This document shows, one piece after another, positions 34,378-43,273 of a stretch of DNA of 64,000 nucleotides. The number at the start of each line of letters is the position of its first letter. Position 1 is the first letter of the stretch. The position numbers and the translations under genes were made by a program. Under the pieces are notes generated by a model, which had not been told where the DNA came from, made no database searches, and saw only the letters and a program-made list of their open reading frames with translations. Source of the DNA: DATBHW01 sp035307385 (GTDB lineage: Bacteria; Chloroflexota; Ktedonobacteria; Ktedonobacterales; DATBGS01); the NCBI GenBank assembly GCA_035307385.1, contig DATGID010000069.1, positions 60,132 through 124,131 of the forward strand. The letters run 5' to 3'.

Positions 34378-35565
34378 TTAGAGATCCACCATTTGGAAAA
34401 GCTCATCGATGGGCGTTGTGTGCTCGCCATCGAGACACTCGCCATCGAGGCAGGCGACGTAGTCGCGGCGCTTGGCCCTTCTGGCGCTGGGAAGTCCCTG
34501 TTGATCGCGCTCCTGGCCGGGGTCTTGCCGCCCAGTGGGGGAACGATCCTGCTGGATGGGAACCCGCTCGTGTCTGGACCGACCCGGATGCGGGAGCAGA
34601 TGAGTGTGCTCTTCGCGGAAGATTTGCTCTACGAGCGGCTCAGCGTCTGGCGCAACCTGGTGCTCGCCTGCCAGTGGCAGGGTCTGCCCACCCGTCGGAT
34701 CAGCGAGGTGCTGGCGCAGATCGGTCTCAGCGACCAGGCGCAGACCGCCGCGAAACAGTTGACCCCGTCTGGTCAGCGTCGCCTGGCCTTTGCGCGCATC
34801 CTCCTGGGGCAGCGCCAGCTGCTCCTGCTCGACCAGCCGACCCTGCGCGCGGATCTGGAGACGCAGCAGCTCATGGCGCGTTTAATTCGCCAGGCCGCCG
34901 AAGCAGACTCCATGATTCTGGTGACCGATGCTGATCTGACCTGGGCCAGCACCTGCTGTACGCGCGTCCTGGAACTGCAAGAGGGTCAGGTCGCCAAGAG
35001 CTATGCGTTTACGCGCAGCAGCCTCGGCACCGAGAACACGACGGTAGAACGCTTGACGCCGTTCAAAGTGCCCGCCAACAAAGAGGACCGCATTCTCCTC
35101 TACGATCCTGGCGCTATTCTCTATGCCACCAGCCGCGACAGCAAAACGTATCTGCGGACCGCTGAGGAAGAGATTCTTACCCACTGCACCTTGCAGGAAC
35201 TGGAGACCCGTCTCACCGGGCGTGGCTTCTTCAAGGCCCATCGTGCTTATCCCGTCAATCTCCAGCATCTCAAAGCCGTGGTGCAATACACCCGTGGCAG
35301 CTATCTGCTGCTCCTGGATGACCAGGAGGAGACGTTGATCCCCCCTCAGCAGGCAATCGGAGAAGTCCCTCCAGGAATTGCTGGGCTACTGAATGGACCC
35401 GCTGCTTGGCAGTTCACCAGAGATTGCCGATGTAGTTTTTTGGGCCCTTTTGCCGCTGGCAACGGGCTATACACCTCGCCTCACGTCTGCTATACTCGGG
35501 TCGATGTGGGGCTGGTTTGTTTGAAACCAGAGCATACTTGTGCATGGAGGATGCGCCGATGCTAA
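34378..35565 (+). CDS. ABC transporter ATPase fused to a LytTR DNA-binding domain
   Basis: 395 residues from ATG 34378 (AGGGGG upstream). Residues 1-215 are an ABC ATPase: Walker A GPSGAGKS near 36, a signature-like LTPSGQRRLAFARILL, and Walker B LLLLDQP. The catalytic Glu after the Walker B Asp is Gln, and the switch His is not seen (ILVTDADL), so hydrolysis may be weak or absent. Residues about 235-350 are a LytTR domain (ILLYDPGAILYATSRDSKTYLRT, FFKAHRAYPVNL). Such fusions are known as transport-linked regulators. The last 45 residues are atypical and overlap the next gene by 7 bp; they could follow a late frameshift. It likely pairs with the permease at 30183. Confidence 0.82.
   Translation, partial: LEIHHLEKLIDGRCVLAIETLAIEAGDVVAALGPSGAGKSLLIALLAGVLPPSGGTILLDGNPLVSGPTRMREQMSVLFAEDLLYERLSVWRNLVLACQWQGLPTRRISEVLAQIGLSDQAQTAAKQLTPSGQRRLAFARILLGQRQLLLLDQPTLRADLETQQLMARLIRQAAEADSMILVTDADLTWASTCCTRVLELQEGQVAKSYAFTRSSLGTENTTVERLTPFKVPANKEDRILLYDPGAILYATSRDSKTYLRTAEEEILTHCTLQELETRLTGRGFFKAHRAYPVNLQHLKAVVQYTRGSYLLLLDDQEETLIPPQQAIGEVPPGIAGLLNGPAAWQFTRDCRCSFLGPFAAGNGLYTSPHVCYTRVDVGLVCLKPEHTCAWRMRRC
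35488..35496 (+). promoter_or_regulatory. Extended -10 promoter for the membrane kinase gene
   Basis: TGC followed by TATACT (35491-35496) forms an extended -10, 63 bp upstream of the kinase start and inside the end of the preceding gene. No good -35 was found. Confidence 0.4.
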
Positions 35566-37487
35566 AACAGGGGCCGCTGACCGGCCAGACGCTGGGTGGC
35601 AAGTATCTGCTGGGCGAATTGCTGGGCAAGGGTGGCTTTGGCGCAGTTTATAAAGCAGAAAATCAGATGCTCCATCGCCAGCAGGCAGTAAAGGTGCTGC
35701 TGGAGGAGCATTTCAACGATGAAAAATTTCGTGATCGTTTCCTCCGCGAGGCACGCACATTGGGGGCGCTGGACCACGCCAGCATTGTGCATGTGGACGA
35801 TATTGGCCTGGAAGGCAATTTGATCTATCTGGTGATGCCCTATATCAGCGGTGGCACGCTGCAAGACATCCTTAAAGCGCGTTCGGGGCCACTGGGAGTG
35901 GATGAAGTGACGCGCTATCTCGAGCAAATTTGCTCGGCGCTGGGATATGCGCACGCGCAAGGCGTCGTGCATCTGGACCTGAAGCCGCTGAATTTGTTAG
36001 TGCATCGGGATGGGCGGCTGCTGCTTTCCGACTTTGGCCTGGCGCACTTGATGGAGCAGGGGGCCATCGAAGGCGGAACAAGCTTACAATTTGGGTCACC
36101 CCTCTACATGGCTCCCGAACACTTCGATGGCAAACCCAGCCAGCGCAGCGACCTCTATGCGTTGGGGGTGATGCTCTATCAGATGCTGGCGGGCAGACAC
36201 CCCTTTGAGGCGTCTACTCCGGCAGCGGTGATGCGCAAGCACCTGACCGAACCGCCGCCATCGCTTCGGGTCGCGCGGCCAGATTTGCCGGTGGCGCTGG
36301 ATGCCGTCATGGCGAAAGCGCTGGCGAAACAGCCCGAGCAGCGCTATGGGCGCGCGGGCGAGCTGCTCTTTGATTTCAGGGCTGCATTGGGTGGGCAAAT
36401 GCTTCAATTCGCGAGCTCGGCTGAGCCGACGCAGCGCGCCCAGGTGTATCTTGACCCCACATTGCGAGCGGCGATCCCGCCGGTTTCTCCTGCTGGCCCG
36501 ACGCTGGCTGGAGCAGCGCCTGCTCCTTCTGCGCCGATTGGACAACCCTTTATTCCTCCGCCCCCATCACCCGGGTTCTTTGGCTCGGCAACACCCGTTC
36601 CTCCCCCTATTCTTGGGCCTTCTCCTCTCGCCCCAAGGAAGCTGAAGATATGGACTCAAGGCTTTGCCTGGCTCTTTGTCGTAATGGCTATCATTGGTGG
36701 GGTCGTCACAGTGATTGTGAACATTCTCATTGGCAGCTTCAACGACTCCTTTAGCTCCTCTGTCGCCATCGATTGGATAACATTGGTCTTTCTGGGGGTA
36801 ATGGTCTCGATATGTCTGGTCGGCTTGCGTTTTGTGCGCTCAAACCTGCTCCGCGCTGGTTTGATCTTGCAAGCTGGCTCCCTCGTAAGTAATATTATCG
36901 AGAGCGCGCTCGTCCTGCACCTGGATACAGGAGGGATTGCCGATCTTTCGTATGCCAGGTGGATTTATGTAATCCTACCTTTCATTTTGACGGCCCTCAA
37001 TGCTGCTAGCTTGATCGTCATCTCCTATGGGATAGCGCCCTGGCAAAAAGTGCCAGATGTCGGGCTTACAGTGCTACAAATCATTGTGAGTGGTGTTGCC
37101 TCGTATCTTTTCTTTCAATTGCTTACTAACGACGATCTTAGTTTCTGGTTACAGGATGGCGGAAGCGGGTTTCTGCTTTGGATTACTGTGGCCGCGACGC
37201 TTTTTGCAGCGTCCAACTTCCTGCTGAGGCCGATGTGTTGGAAACAACAACCTATGCTGACGTTCCTGCTGGTGTTGGGTACTATTCTATTTGTAACTCA
37301 GGCTCCTGGGGGATACTTTATTATTTTCCACTGGTTTACCGCGTTCCTGGCATATTACCACGTCTTGTACAGCACGTTTTTTCTGTCCTGGCTGCTTTTC
37401 ACGCTCGGCTTCTTGCTACTTATCCAAACAGAGCGCCTGCGCAAGCGAGCGCAGAAGGCTGCGCCGTCCCCAGCGCTGATACGATAG
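35559..37487 (+). CDS. Membrane Ser/Thr protein kinase (Hanks type)
   Basis: 642 residues; the ATG at 35559 lies 8 bases after GGAGG. The kinase domain covers about 15-285: glycine loop LGKGGFGAVYK (from 22), catalytic Lys in QAVKVL (45), catalytic loop VVHLDLKPLNLLV, DFG in LLSDFGLAHL and APEHFDGKPSQRSDLYALG. The usual HRD is HLD, so it is a non-RD kinase. A Pro-rich linker follows to about 365. The C-terminal 270 residues contain seven or eight membrane segments, far more than the single anchor of PknB. No PASTA or other sensor domain is seen. The kinase half is cytoplasmic. Confidence 0.92.
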   Translation: MLKQGPLTGQTLGGKYLLGELLGKGGFGAVYKAENQMLHRQQAVKVLLEEHFNDEKFRDRFLREARTLGALDHASIVHVDDIGLEGNLIYLVMPYISGGTLQDILKARSGPLGVDEVTRYLEQICSALGYAHAQGVVHLDLKPLNLLVHRDGRLLLSDFGLAHLMEQGAIEGGTSLQFGSPLYMAPEHFDGKPSQRSDLYALGVMLYQMLAGRHPFEASTPAAVMRKHLTEPPPSLRVARPDLPVALDAVMAKALAKQPEQRYGRAGELLFDFRAALGGQMLQFASSAEPTQRAQVYLDPTLRAAIPPVSPAGPTLAGAAPAPSAPIGQPFIPPPPSPGFFGSATPVPPPILGPSPLAPRKLKIWTQGFAWLFVVMAIIGGVVTVIVNILIGSFNDSFSSSVAIDWITLVFLGVMVSICLVGLRFVRSNLLRAGLILQAGSLVSNIIESALVLHLDTGGIADLSYARWIYVILPFILTALNAASLIVISYGIAPWQKVPDVGLTVLQIIVSGVASYLFFQLLTNDDLSFWLQDGGSGFLLWITVAATLFAASNFLLRPMCWKQQPMLTFLLVLGTILFVTQAPGGYFIIFHWFTAFLAYYHVLYSTFFLSWLLFTLGFLLLIQTERLRKRAQKAAPSPALIR

Positions 37488-37503
37488 CAGCCATTATAAG
37501 AAA

Positions 37504-37528
37504 GGGCCCCCCTGTACAGGGGAGGCCC
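37504..37528. terminator. Shared terminator between the kinase gene and lon
   Basis: GGGCC-CCCCTG pairs with CAGGGG-A-GGCCC, with a single bulged A. It lies between two convergent genes. On the minus strand it is followed by TTTCTTAT, so it mainly serves lon. Confidence 0.7.
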
Positions 37529-37552
37529 TGATACGCCGCAGCCTGGGTTTTG

Positions 37553-40312
37553 CTACCCCTGGCTGGCAGCCATGTCTGCGTTGGGGTGCAGGTCTTCGAC
37601 CCCCAACGCGCTCAGATCGCTCGGCTGGGCAGGCTCCAGCGCTTCGGCCAGCACCTCGGATGCATCGGAAACCGGAACAAAGCGCATCTTCTCGCGCAGG
37701 TCTTTGGGCAGGTCTTCCAGATCAGGTTCGTTGCGTTTGGGCATGATCACCGTTTTGATGCCCGCCCGATGCGCGGCCAGCACTTTCTCCTTCAACCCGC
37801 CAATGGGCAGGACTTTGCCACGCAATGAGATTTCGCCGGTCATCGCCACATCCGAGCGCGCCTTGCGCCCACTTGCCAGCGAGGCCAGAGCGGTGGTCAT
37901 GGTGACGCCCGCCGATGGGCCATCCTTGGGAGTCGCGCCCGCCGGGATGTGGATATGGATGTTTTTGTCCTCGAAGACCTTGGGATCGATGCCCAGCGCT
38001 GGCGCGTTGGATTCGACATAGCTCAGCGCGGCCTGCGCCGATTCGCGCATCACGTCGCCAAGCTGGCCGGTCAGAATCAGCCGGTTCTCTTTGCTGGGCG
38101 TCATGGCGGCCTCGATGAAGAGGATATCGCCGCCAACGGGCGTCCAGGCCAGGCCAGTCACGACGCCGGGACGGTCTATGCGTTCGGCCACTTCTTCCAT
38201 AAAGCGCGGGCGGCCCAACAGTTCAGGCATCTGGTCGGCGGTGACGTGGAACGGTCCCGCCTGGCCCTCGGCGATGCGCATAGCGACCTTGCGGCAGACG
38301 GTGGCGATCTCGCGTTCCAGGTTGCGCACCCCTGCCTCGCGGGTGTATTCATTGACGATGCGCCGGATGGTGGCATCATCGATGCTGATTTCATCGTCTT
38401 TCAGGCCATTGGCTTTAATTTGCTTCGGCAGCAGATAGCGCCGGGCGATATGGACTTTCTGCTCTTCGGTATAGCCGGAAAGCTCCAATATCTCCATGCG
38501 GTCACGCAGCGGCGCGGGAATCGGCTCCAGCGAGTTCGCCGTGGCGATAAACATGACCTTGGAAAGATCGAACGGCAGATCAAGATAGTTATCGCGGAAG
38601 TTATAATTTTGCTCGGGGTCCAGCACTTCCAGCAGAGCAGACGAGGGGTCGCCGCGCCAGTCAGCGCCAACTTTATCGACCTCGTCGAGCATCATCACCG
38701 GGTCGTTCGCCCCCGCCCGGCGCAGCGTCTGGATGATGCGCCCTGGCAGCGCGCCGATGTAGGTCCGGCGATGGCCGCGAATCTCCGATTCATCATGAAT
38801 GCCGCCGAGCGACATGCGCGCAAACTCGCGCCCCAACGCGCGGGCGATGGATTGGCCTAGCGAGGTTTTGCCCACGCCTGGCGGCCCGACAAAGCAGAGA
38901 ATTGGCTCGCGCCCCACCCAGACGGGAACTTTCTGCTCTTTGCCGTCTTTTTCCTGGGCCTCGACGCCGCTTTCGCTGCCCAGCCGGTCCTCTTTGAGCC
39001 GTCGCACCGCCAGATATTCCAGGATGCGCCCTTTGATCTTTTCGAGATCGTAATGGTCTTCATCCAGCACCTGGCGCGCGTAAGAGACATCGATCTTCTG
39101 GCCGGTGCTTTTGCTCCAGGGCAGGCTGACCAGAATATCAAGATAGGTGCGAATGACCGAATATTCAGGCGAGGCGGCAGGCAGCTTTTCCAGCCGGGAT
39201 AGCTCGCGCAGCGCCTCTTTGCTGGCTTCTTCAGACATGCCAGCCTGTTCGATCTGCTCGCGCAGTTGGTTGATGGTGGCGGCCTCTTCGCTCTCTTCGC
39301 CCAGCTCCTTCTGAATAGCCTTCAGTTGCTCGCGCAGGAAGTATTCGCGCTGGGCCTTGCCCATCTCTTCCTGGGCCTGGCTTTGAATCTTCTTGCCCAA
39401 TTCCAGCACTTCCAGTTCTTTGGTCAGGAATTGGGTCATCACGCGCAGCTTCTCCTGGACGGAATCTTCCTCCAGCAGCCCCTGGCGCAAGTCCAGGTCC
39501 ATCTGCACGCTGTTGGCGATGAGATAGATCACCTGGCGAGGGTCGTCGATGTTGAGGGCCGCCAGCGCCAGTTCGTTGGGCAGATATTGCACCAGACTGA
39601 CCAGCCGTTGGAACAGTTGCACGGCGTTGCGCTTGAGTGCCTCCAGTTCCACGCCGTCTTCGACGGTTTCCGACGCGACCTCGACGCGCGCCATCAGGTA
39701 CGGCTGCTCGGCGGTGTATTCCAGAATGCGGATACGCTCCAACCCCTGCACGATGATCTGGATGGTGCCATCGGGCGTGCGCAGCATGCGCGCAATGCGC
39801 GCCGCAGTGCCAATTTTAAACGTGTCGTCTGGCCCAGCCGTTTCTACCTCCGTCGACTCCTGGGCCACCAGACCTACCAGGCGATTGCCGCGCATGGCGT
39901 CATCGATCAGTTTGATCGAGCGCTCCTGGCCGACGCCCAGTGGCATCATCGTCAGCGGATAGACGACGGTCTCCTTCAGCGGCAAAATGGGCAACACGTC
40001 TGGAATGGGGATGCGGCGCTCTTCCTCCGCCTGCGGGCGGGCGCGCGGCTCCTCCACTTCCAGAACAGGCTCTTCCTCCCCGTCGTCTGCTTCAGGCTGC
40101 TCCGGCTCCTCATCGTCTTCCTCTTCGTCATCTCTCTCTTCCTGGGCAAACAGCACGCCTTCGTTGTTCCTGTAATCACTCTCTGCCGACGTTCCCCTGA
40201 CGGCTTCTTCCAGTTCGTCCAGCAGTTCTTCCAGTTTTTCCAGATCGCCTTCCATCAGTTCTGTATCTTCTGGGACCGGTCTGACCTCGCGATCTTTGCG
40301 CTCTTCAGGCAT
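37553..40312 (-). CDS. lon: ATP-dependent protease Lon
   Basis: 919 residues, longer than the usual 780-820 because of an acidic N-terminal region of about 100 residues rich in Glu and Asp. Domains in order: this extension, the Lon N-terminal substrate domain (IPDVLPILPLKETVVYPLTM), the coiled coil, the AAA+ module with Walker A GPPGVGKTSLGQ and Walker B VMMLDEVDKVG, and the protease with the catalytic Ser in PKDGPSAGVTM and Lys in GGLKEKVLAAHRAG. It degrades damaged proteins in the cytoplasm. Its start overlaps the end of hsp20 by 8 bp, so the genes form one operon. Confidence 0.97.
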   Translation of the reverse strand: MPEERKDREVRPVPEDTELMEGDLEKLEELLDELEEAVRGTSAESDYRNNEGVLFAQEERDDEEEDDEEPEQPEADDGEEEPVLEVEEPRARPQAEEERRIPIPDVLPILPLKETVVYPLTMMPLGVGQERSIKLIDDAMRGNRLVGLVAQESTEVETAGPDDTFKIGTAARIARMLRTPDGTIQIIVQGLERIRILEYTAEQPYLMARVEVASETVEDGVELEALKRNAVQLFQRLVSLVQYLPNELALAALNIDDPRQVIYLIANSVQMDLDLRQGLLEEDSVQEKLRVMTQFLTKELEVLELGKKIQSQAQEEMGKAQREYFLREQLKAIQKELGEESEEAATINQLREQIEQAGMSEEASKEALRELSRLEKLPAASPEYSVIRTYLDILVSLPWSKSTGQKIDVSYARQVLDEDHYDLEKIKGRILEYLAVRRLKEDRLGSESGVEAQEKDGKEQKVPVWVGREPILCFVGPPGVGKTSLGQSIARALGREFARMSLGGIHDESEIRGHRRTYIGALPGRIIQTLRRAGANDPVMMLDEVDKVGADWRGDPSSALLEVLDPEQNYNFRDNYLDLPFDLSKVMFIATANSLEPIPAPLRDRMEILELSGYTEEQKVHIARRYLLPKQIKANGLKDDEISIDDATIRRIVNEYTREAGVRNLEREIATVCRKVAMRIAEGQAGPFHVTADQMPELLGRPRFMEEVAERIDRPGVVTGLAWTPVGGDILFIEAAMTPSKENRLILTGQLGDVMRESAQAALSYVESNAPALGIDPKVFEDKNIHIHIPAGATPKDGPSAGVTMTTALASLASGRKARSDVAMTGEISLRGKVLPIGGLKEKVLAAHRAGIKTVIMPKRNEPDLEDLPKDLREKMRFVPVSDASEVLAEALEPAQPSDLSALGVEDLHPNADMAASQG

Positions 40313-40913
40313 GGGGCGTATCCCCTTTGCCGCTCACGATCAGCGTCTTGTTGGCCGGAGCATGGTAGTGCCGGGGAGGGGGGAGATTGCCGGTCTCGCC
40401 GCTGTCTGAGGTGTTCGGCGTGCTCTCTGCTGCTTTCTGGTCATTGGTTTTGTCAGGGGGATGGATAGGCTTTGGCTCGCTGGGCGCTGCTTTGGGCAGG
40501 AGCACCTTCAGGAAGCCATCATCGTACTCCGCGTCGACTTTTGTGCGTTCGATTTCCATGGGGATGATAATCTCGACCCGAAAGGGGCCATAGCGAATCT
40601 GCGCTTCGTGGTAGCAGATCGTGTCATCGTGTACGTGGTCGTCGTGGCGTTCGCCGCTGACCACGAGCGCGTCATCATAGACGGTCACATCAATATCGTC
40701 TCCGCGCATCCCTGCCAGTTCGATCTTGACGGTAATGGCGTCGGGTGTCTCGTGGATGTCGGCAGGCGGACGCCACTGGCTGGGGCGGTGCATCAGGGTT
40801 TGCTGTTGACTCTGGCGCACTAATTCATGCCAAAGCTGGTGATAGCGACGCTCAAGCTCTTGCTGCGAGCCTTGAATATAACGATAGGTGACAGAGCGAT
40901 AGCGCAGGCGCAT
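40305..40913 (-). CDS. Small heat-shock protein (Hsp20/alpha-crystallin)
   Basis: 202 residues. The alpha-crystallin domain (about 55-145) shows DAITVKIELAGMRGDDIDV, VVSGERHDDHVHD and the family's closing YDDGFLKVLLPKA, followed by a tail of about 45 residues without the classical I-x-I motif near the end. It is an ATP-independent holdase. The ATG at 40913 is preferred over a TTG at 40919 because of spacing to GAGGTGA. Lying between a zinc-ribbon gene (6 bp upstream) and lon (overlapping), it fits a proteostasis operon. Confidence 0.9.
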   Translation of the reverse strand: MRLRYRSVTYRYIQGSQQELERRYHQLWHELVRQSQQQTLMHRPSQWRPPADIHETPDAITVKIELAGMRGDDIDVTVYDDALVVSGERHDDHVHDDTICYHEAQIRYGPFRVEIIIPMEIERTKVDAEYDDGFLKVLLPKAAPSEPKPIHPPDKTNDQKAAESTPNTSDSGETGNLPPPRHYHAPANKTLIVSGKGDTPHA

Positions 40914-40919
40914 GGGCAA

Positions 40920-41129
40920 TCACCTCGGTTCTGATAGGTCTTTTTCACCACTATCAAGCTCGGCCTGGCAGGTCGGGCAGAGATATTCATACTCGGAGCG
41001 CTCATCAGAAAGCGCATCGCTGGGGACAAGCCGCGCCTCTTGGCGCAAGGTGGGCTTCCCGCAGCGGGCGCACTGTACATAGTTGGTCGGAAAAGCGGTG
41101 CGCCGCGTACCAAGAATGTCTTCTTGCAT
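40920..41129 (-). CDS. Small zinc-ribbon protein
   Basis: 69 residues. CARCGK near residue 20 and CPTCQ near 51 form a C-x2-C ... C-x2-C zinc ribbon with about 27 residues between the pairs. AGGAGG precedes the ATG. It is the first gene of the three-gene operon with hsp20 and lon, which suggests a role in protein quality control, perhaps as adaptor or redox-sensitive regulator; this is inference only. Confidence 0.7.
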   Translation of the reverse strand: MQEDILGTRRTAFPTNYVQCARCGKPTLRQEARLVPSDALSDERSEYEYLCPTCQAELDSGEKDLSEPR

Positions 41130-41207
41130 AGCTCAAACCTCCTGGATGTCTGGGGTACTCTGCCGCTGCTGGATGTTGAACGCCTGAAGCGTTGGAATCC
41201 ATCCTTG

Positions 41208-41237
41208 ATTATGGCATGCAGCCCCGCGCAAATGCAA
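41208..41237 (-). promoter_or_regulatory. Probable promoter of the zinc ribbon-hsp20-lon operon
   Basis: Minus-strand TTGCAT (41232-41237) and CATAAT (41208-41213) are separated by 18 bp, about 80 bp before the first start codon. Confidence 0.5.
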
Positions 41238-41322
41238 GCCGCGCGGTTGAGCTTAATGCCAGGCAGCACAAGGTGGGAAGCCGCTTTGTCTGCCCTGTTG
41301 ATGGGGCGTCAAAAGGGACTAA

Positions 41323-43272
41323 TTACCACCGTTCGGCTGCTGGACCCAATACGCGGTCATCACCTTGCCGCCGGGTGATGCGGCGCTCATCAAGGTGCTC
41401 CAGCAGGGCCAGCATATATTTGCGCGAGGTATCGAGCAGGTCGCGGGCCTCGGCGACGGTGATGGTCTGGTGCGCGCGCAGATGCGCCACGATGCGCCGA
41501 ATAGCTTCATCATACGCCTCGCGGCTGAAGAGCACAGCATCGCTGATTTTGACAAGCGCGCCTTGCTCGATCAATGCGGCGATGACTTCTGGCCCAACCG
41601 CCGCTTCGATTTCGGCGCGTCCTGGCGGGCTGAACGGATTCTCGTGGAACTGGCGCAGCAAGGTGTCCACCTGGCGCTGCTGCTCTGGGCTGAAGCGCGG
41701 CGCGTGCGCTGACAGCCGCACGGCAGAGGCCGAGGCAGCTTCGGCCAGATCGCCAACGGCCACCAGGGCAGCCAGCACTTCGTTGGCCTGGCGCGGCGCA
41801 AGCCCCAGGCGCCCGCGCCATTCTTCCTTGGGCAGCCCCGCGCGCAGGGGGTACTGCTGATGATATTCGGCGGCCAGGGTTTTGGCGGCCTCGCGCAGAT
41901 GCTCCCAAACGGGCGCGGCAAAATAAAACGGCCCGACGCGCACGACCTGCCCTTGCTCCAGCATCATCTCCAGCGCGGCGCGTGCCTCCGCCGCTGGCAG
42001 GCCACTGCGCCGGATGGCTTCCTCTTCCTCGTAGCCCTGAAGTCCAGGTTGCCCTCGCGAAACACCGCCCGGCTTTCTGGTATCTGCGCGTCTAGAGCTT
42101 GCTCCTGATGCGGTATTGAGAGCGGCAAAGAGCACTTCTTCGGGTGCACCGCGTTCCAGGATTTCGAGCGCGGCCAGCACGGCAGGCTGGTGGCGCTTGT
42201 GATGACGTGGCTGGGTATCGATGATTTCACCGCCGCCGATGGTGAGGCTGGGCGAGGGGATGCGCAGGATAAAGCGATCACGCCGAGCAACGGCGACTGG
42301 CTCGGCGAGCTTGAACTGCACCCAGCCGCGCTGGCCGGGCTGCAACTCGTCGCTGTCCAGCAGCCGGACATGGGCGTGCACTTCTTTGGCCCCAACATAC
42401 AGGTCAACTTCAGCGTTGTGCTCCAATGGGCGCGGCGCGCTGTCCAGCAGTTCAAAGCGCGCATCCAGCAGGGCCGTCGAGCGCAGCCGACCCGGCAGGG
42501 TGATGACATCGCCCCGCGCCAGGTCGTTTTTGGCGATGCCCGCCAGATTCATCGCCGTGCGCCCGCCGGGTTGGGCCGTTTCGACGCTGGTTTTGTGCAT
42601 TTGCAGGTTACGGATGCGTGCGCGCAGCCCCTGCGGCACGATCTCGACTTCCTGGCCGACGCTGAAGGTGCCATCCAGCAGTGTGCCCGTGACGACAGTC
42701 CCAAAGCCCTGGATAGTGAAAACGCGATCAACCGGCAGGCGCGGTCGCCCGATGTTCTGGCGGCCTGAGGTGGTTTCCAACAGACGATCAAGCGTCTCCA
42801 GCAGTTCGGGCAGACCAGCCCCCGTATAGGCTGAGACGGGCAGGATAGGCGCGCCCGCCAGCGTGGTGGTGCTAAGCCGGGCGGCCACTTCTTCGCGCAC
42901 CAGTTCTCGCCAGTCGTCTTCGACCAGATCACATTTCGTCAGGGCGACGACGCCCCGGCTGACGCGCAGCAGATCGAGGATGGCAAGGTGCTCTTCGGTC
43001 TGGGGCATGATGCCCTCATCGGCGGCGACGACCAGCAAGGCCAGATCGATGCCGCCCACCCCGGCAAGCATGTTTTTGATGAAGTTTTCATGGCCGGGTA
43101 CATCGACAATGCTGACCTCGCGCCCGCTGGGCAGGTGCAGCCAGGCGAAGCCCAGGTCGATGGTCATGCCGCGCGCTTTTTCTTCGGCCAGGCGGTCCGG
43201 GTCGATGCCGGTGAGCGCGGTGACCAGCGTTGATTTGCCGTGATCGACATGTCCGGCAGTTCCGATGCAACT
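41323..43272 (-). CDS. selB: Selenocysteine-specific elongation factor SelB, start codon lost to a TnpB element
   Basis: The reading frame covers a whole SelB (about 649 residues): G1 CIGTAGHVDHGKSTL, G2/G3 with GMTIDLGFAW and DVPGHENFIKNML, G4 LTKCDLVEDD, then EF-Tu-like domains 2 and 3 and the C-terminal winged helices that bind the SECIS hairpin. SelB delivers Sec-tRNA to UGA codons. No in-frame ATG, GTG or TTG exists between the TnpB stop codon (43306-43308) and the ATG at 43167, and starting at 43167 would delete the P-loop. The coordinates given are the homologous frame, not a confirmed translation start. No selA, selD or selC is in the window. Confidence 0.82.
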   Translation of the reverse strand, partial: SCIGTAGHVDHGKSTLVTALTGIDPDRLAEEKARGMTIDLGFAWLHLPSGREVSIVDVPGHENFIKNMLAGVGGIDLALLVVAADEGIMPQTEEHLAILDLLRVSRGVVALTKCDLVEDDWRELVREEVAARLSTTTLAGAPILPVSAYTGAGLPELLETLDRLLETTSGRQNIGRPRLPVDRVFTIQGFGTVVTGTLLDGTFSVGQEVEIVPQGLRARIRNLQMHKTSVETAQPGGRTAMNLAGIAKNDLARGDVITLPGRLRSTALLDARFELLDSAPRPLEHNAEVDLYVGAKEVHAHVRLLDSDELQPGQRGWVQFKLAEPVAVARRDRFILRIPSPSLTIGGGEIIDTQPRHHKRHQPAVLAALEILERGAPEEVLFAALNTASGASSRRADTRKPGGVSRGQPGLQGYEEEEAIRRSGLPAAEARAALEMMLEQGQVVRVGPFYFAAPVWEHLREAAKTLAAEYHQQYPLRAGLPKEEWRGRLGLAPRQANEVLAALVAVGDLAEAASASAVRLSAHAPRFSPEQQRQVDTLLRQFHENPFSPPGRAEIEAAVGPEVIAALIEQGALVKISDAVLFSREAYDEAIRRIVAHLRAHQTITVAEARDLLDTSRKYMLALLEHLDERRITRRQGDDRVLGPAAERW

Positions 43273-43273
43273 C

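Noticed and set aside
43167..43167. Ordinary selB start at the ATG at 43167
   Set aside because: It would remove the GHVDHGKS nucleotide-binding loop, which is encoded in the same frame just upstream, so it cannot give a working GTPase.
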